This document shows positions 5,570-5,605 of a stretch of DNA of 5,605 nt, in pieces (within the stretch, counting starts at the first letter, position 1; every line of letters starts with the position of its first letter). Made by a program: the position numbers and the translations under genes. Under the pieces are notes generated by a model. It was not told the DNA's origin, did no database searches, and saw only the letters and a list, made by a program, of their open reading frames with translations. Source of the stretch: Desulfobulbaceae bacterium (GTDB taxonomy: Bacteria > Desulfobacterota > Desulfobulbia > Desulfobulbales > SURF-16); assembly GCA_021160685.1 (NCBI GenBank), contig JAGHCC010000452.1, forward strand, positions 1 to 5,605, written 5' to 3'.

Positions 5570-5605
5570 TCCCTCACCCTAACCCTCTCCCACCGGGAGA
5601 GGGGA
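5570..5605. repeat. GC-rich palindromic repeat at the right edge (partial)
   Basis: CCCTCTCCC (5583-5591) and GGGAGAGGG (5595-5603) pair perfectly around a 3-nt loop, preceded by CCCTCACCCTAA. This form (CCCTCACCC..CCCTCTCCC..GGGAGAGGG) resembles small intergenic repeats common in many bacterial genomes. The window ends inside or just past it, so its full extent is unknown. It lies about 80 nt upstream of the mutase start, possibly upstream of the operon promoter. Confidence 0.6.

Overview
The window holds one convergent set of six genes, all on the minus strand, so transcription runs from high to low coordinates. Together they encode methylmalonyl-CoA metabolism coupled to a sodium-pumping biotin decarboxylase. 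In transcription order they are: large (catalytic) subunit of methylmalonyl-CoA mutase (3846-5492), methylmalonyl-CoA epimerase (3218-3625), carboxyltransferase alpha subunit of methylmalonyl-CoA decarboxylase (1674-3218), a small OadG-type single-pass membrane subunit (1160-1561), a biotin carboxyl carrier protein (723-1157), and the membrane beta subunit of the Na+ pump (12-719), whose C-terminal part is missing at the left edge.

The genes form an almost linear pathway. The mutase interconverts succinyl-CoA and (R)-methylmalonyl-CoA, and the epimerase interconverts the R and S forms. The alpha subunit moves the carboxyl group of (S)-methylmalonyl-CoA onto carrier-bound biotin, giving propionyl-CoA. 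The beta subunit releases CO2 from carboxybiotin and exports Na+. Run this way, the set makes propionyl-CoA and conserves energy; run in reverse, or as a transcarboxylase, it would serve propionate oxidation. The B12-binding mutase subunit and the mutase chaperone GTPase are not in the window.

The junctions are of two kinds. Three are tight: TAATG overlap between mce and mmdA, 2 nt between oadG and the carrier gene, 3 nt between the carrier gene and mmdB. The other two (mcm-mce, 220 nt; mmdA-oadG, 112 nt) are filled almost wholly by palindromic repeat elements, two of which share a 28-nt stretch. Another common-looking GC-rich palindrome ends the window on the right, upstream of the mutase. 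No stretch longer than 300 bases lacks a gene, and no plus-strand gene is credible.

The organism is probably an anaerobic or facultative bacterium with a propionate/succinate pathway. The split mutase, MmdA/OadB-type Na+ pump and small GGCTGAAGG-type repeats would fit Desulfobacterota or a related lineage, but this is an inference from general features and not a firm assignment. I see no undescribed system here; the most interesting points are the repeat elements fitted to the gene ends and the broken end of mmdB.
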